From: Methanosarcinaceae archaeon
Lineage (GTDB): Archaea > Halobacteriota > Methanosarcinia > Methanosarcinales > Methanosarcinaceae
Assembly: GCA_028690255.1 (NCBI GenBank)
Contig: JAQVBP010000004.1
Location: 23,840 to 30,054 of the forward strand
Reading direction: 5' to 3'
DNA: 6,215 nt
Both the position numbers and the translations under genes were made by a program. Below are positions 5,175-6,215 of the stretch, one piece after another (the stretch's first letter is position 1; each line of letters opens with the position of its first letter). Under the pieces are notes generated by a model. That model did no database searches and was not told where the DNA came from. It was given only the letters and a program-made list of their open reading frames with translations.

Positions 5175-6215
5175 TTGGTAAACCAGGAAAAAATTCACAA
5201 CCAGTGTTTTAGTAATAGCCCGGAAGAGCGGATTATAGCCCTGGGGCAATTAAAATTTAATTTTTTATACTTCTCTGACAAAGCCCAGGCCTGGGAAGAC
5301 CTGCAAAGGCTGACCGAAGACGAAGACCGGGATGTAAGGTGGGAATCGGCAGGCGCTCTCATTTCTGTTTTTTATAATGTTTCGGACCGAAGACAGGCCT
5401 GGAAGGTCCTGATTAAACTTTCCGGAGATGAGGACAGGTATGTGAGACAGCGAGCCTCCGGAGACCTTGCTTCTGCCTTTGTTCATGTTTCGGACAAAGA
5501 GCAGGCCTGGGAAGACCTGCAAAAGTTGATCGCCGAAGGTGAAGATGCTTATGTGAGATGGCGGGCAGCCGAGACCCTCGGTTCTGCTTTTCCTCACATG
5601 CCGGACAAAGCGCAGGCCTGGGAAGACCTGCATAAACTGGCAGTAGAGGAGAATAAGGATGTCAGACGGTGGGCGGTCGATGTCCTTGGCACCATTTTCC
5701 CCCACATCCCGGACAAAGAGCTGGCCTGGAAGGACTTACACAGGCTCACCACGGATAAATATTTGGATGTGAAACGGAGAGCAACCGATACCCTCGGCTC
5801 TGTTTTTCCCCATGTGCCGGACAAAGAACTGGCCTGGAAAGACTTAATTAAACTGGCCAGGGATGAAGACAGGTTCGTAAGGATGAGTGCGGCTGATGTC
5901 CTTGGCTCTGTTTTTCCCCATGTGCCGGACAAAGAACTGGCCTGGAAAGACTTAATTAAACTGGCCGGAAATAAAGACATAAACTGTGAAAAAGATAATT
6001 ATATGAGGATGAGTGCAACTGACGCCCTTGGCTCTGTTTTTCTCCATGTGCCGGACAAAGAACAGGCCTGGAAAGATTTAATTAAACTGGCCGAGGGGGC
6101 CGAAGATGAAGATCCGGACTTGAGGCTGTGGGCTTCCCGGGCTCTTGACTCTGCTTTTCTTCACGCATCGGATAAAGAAAGGGCCTGGAAAGACCTGCAA
6201 AGCCTGCAAAACCTG
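5175..6215 (+). CDS. HEAT-repeat protein, 3' end outside the window
   Basis: The frame is open from 5139 to the window edge (347 codons from the TTG at 5175). I favour TTG 5175 because GGGTG (5164-5168) precedes it by 6 bases; an in-frame GTG at 5166 is possible. After a 34-residue N-terminal cap (MVNQEKIHNQ...) come eight complete units starting at 5277, 5385, 5493, 5604, 5712, 5820, 5928 and 6054, and a ninth starting at 6171. Most are 36 residues: DKE.AWKDL..L..DED..VR..A...LGS.FPHVP. That is two helices joined by an acidic turn with conserved AW, DL, VR, A and LG, as in HEAT/PBS-lyase-like repeats that form solenoids for protein binding. Unit 7 has a 6-residue insertion (42 residues) and unit 8 has 39. 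I recall comparable HEAT proteins in Methanosarcina. No signal peptide or catalytic motif is visible, so a cytoplasmic scaffold is the inference; any effector domain may lie beyond the window. Confidence 0.85.
   Translation, partial: MVNQEKIHNQCFSNSPEERIIALGQLKFNFLYFSDKAQAWEDLQRLTEDEDRDVRWESAGALISVFYNVSDRRQAWKVLIKLSGDEDRYVRQRASGDLASAFVHVSDKEQAWEDLQKLIAEGEDAYVRWRAAETLGSAFPHMPDKAQAWEDLHKLAVEENKDVRRWAVDVLGTIFPHIPDKELAWKDLHRLTTDKYLDVKRRATDTLGSVFPHVPDKELAWKDLIKLARDEDRFVRMSAADVLGSVFPHVPDKELAWKDLIKLAGNKDINCEKDNYMRMSATDALGSVFLHVPDKEQAWKDLIKLAEGAEDEDPDLRLWASRALDSAFLHASDKERAWKDLQSLQNL
5796..5966 (+). repeat. 63-bp perfect direct repeat inside the HEAT gene
   Basis: Bases 5796-5858 and 5904-5966 are identical over 63 positions, offset by exactly 108 bases (one 36-residue HEAT unit). 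They encode the GSVFPHVP end of one unit and the DKELAWKDLIKLA start of the next. A third, slightly diverged copy begins near 6030. Identity at the DNA level, including synonymous positions, points to recent duplication or gene conversion. Confidence 0.95.

Noticed and set aside
5265..5980. Two long minus-strand ORFs (5265-5705, 5594-5980) with repeats
   Set aside because: They are antisense shadows of the HEAT repeats; periodicity of the sense gene keeps the opposite frames open.

Overview
The window looks like a stretch of a methanogenic archaeal chromosome, most probably Methanosarcina or a close relative. The grounds are archaeal TATA-like boxes, GGAGG-type ribosome binding sites with some GTG/TTG starts, a DUF2683-type small protein, a secreted LVIVD-repeat protein ending in a paired ELQE..WL helix tail of the kind seen on Methanosarcina surface proteins, and a HEAT-repeat array with the DK.AW.DL...LGS.FPHVP unit. 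The genus is inferred from remembered family features, not from a search.

Layout. All five credible genes lie on the + strand. (1) 74-322: an 85-codon-class DUF2683 protein with a ribbon-helix-helix (antitoxin-like) profile and no toxin gene beside it. (2) 412-1674: a complete PLP-dependent diaminopimelate decarboxylase-like enzyme. (3) 1675-2458: a long gap, the most interesting part. It opens with a 9-bp tandem array (14.7 copies) whose first copy contains the last two codons and the stop codon of gene 2. The array stops exactly at the 3' end of a minus-strand group II intron fragment (domains V and VI, 1795-1869). Further on are a short 9-bp periodic CACGGAACA cluster, a GC-rich hairpin and an inverted cousin of the cluster. 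(4) 2459-4522: a secreted protein of about 14 LVIVD-type blades. (5) 4786-5085: a small carboxymuconolactone decarboxylase/AhpD-fold protein lacking the redox cysteines. (6) 5175 to the window end: a 3'-truncated HEAT-repeat protein with at least eight full units, two of which share 63 identical bases.

The genes do not form an obvious single pathway. Each of the last three has its own TATA-like element and a clear gap before it, so they look like independent transcription units in an accessory region. The decarboxylase is GC-richer than the AT-rich LVIVD gene, consistent with a core metabolic gene beside lineage-specific surface and repeat proteins. The best hidden signal is the antisense group II intron ribozyme core with an intact domain V fold and a bulged branch-point adenosine. 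No reverse transcriptase gene is visible, so it is either an ORF-less intron or a remnant.
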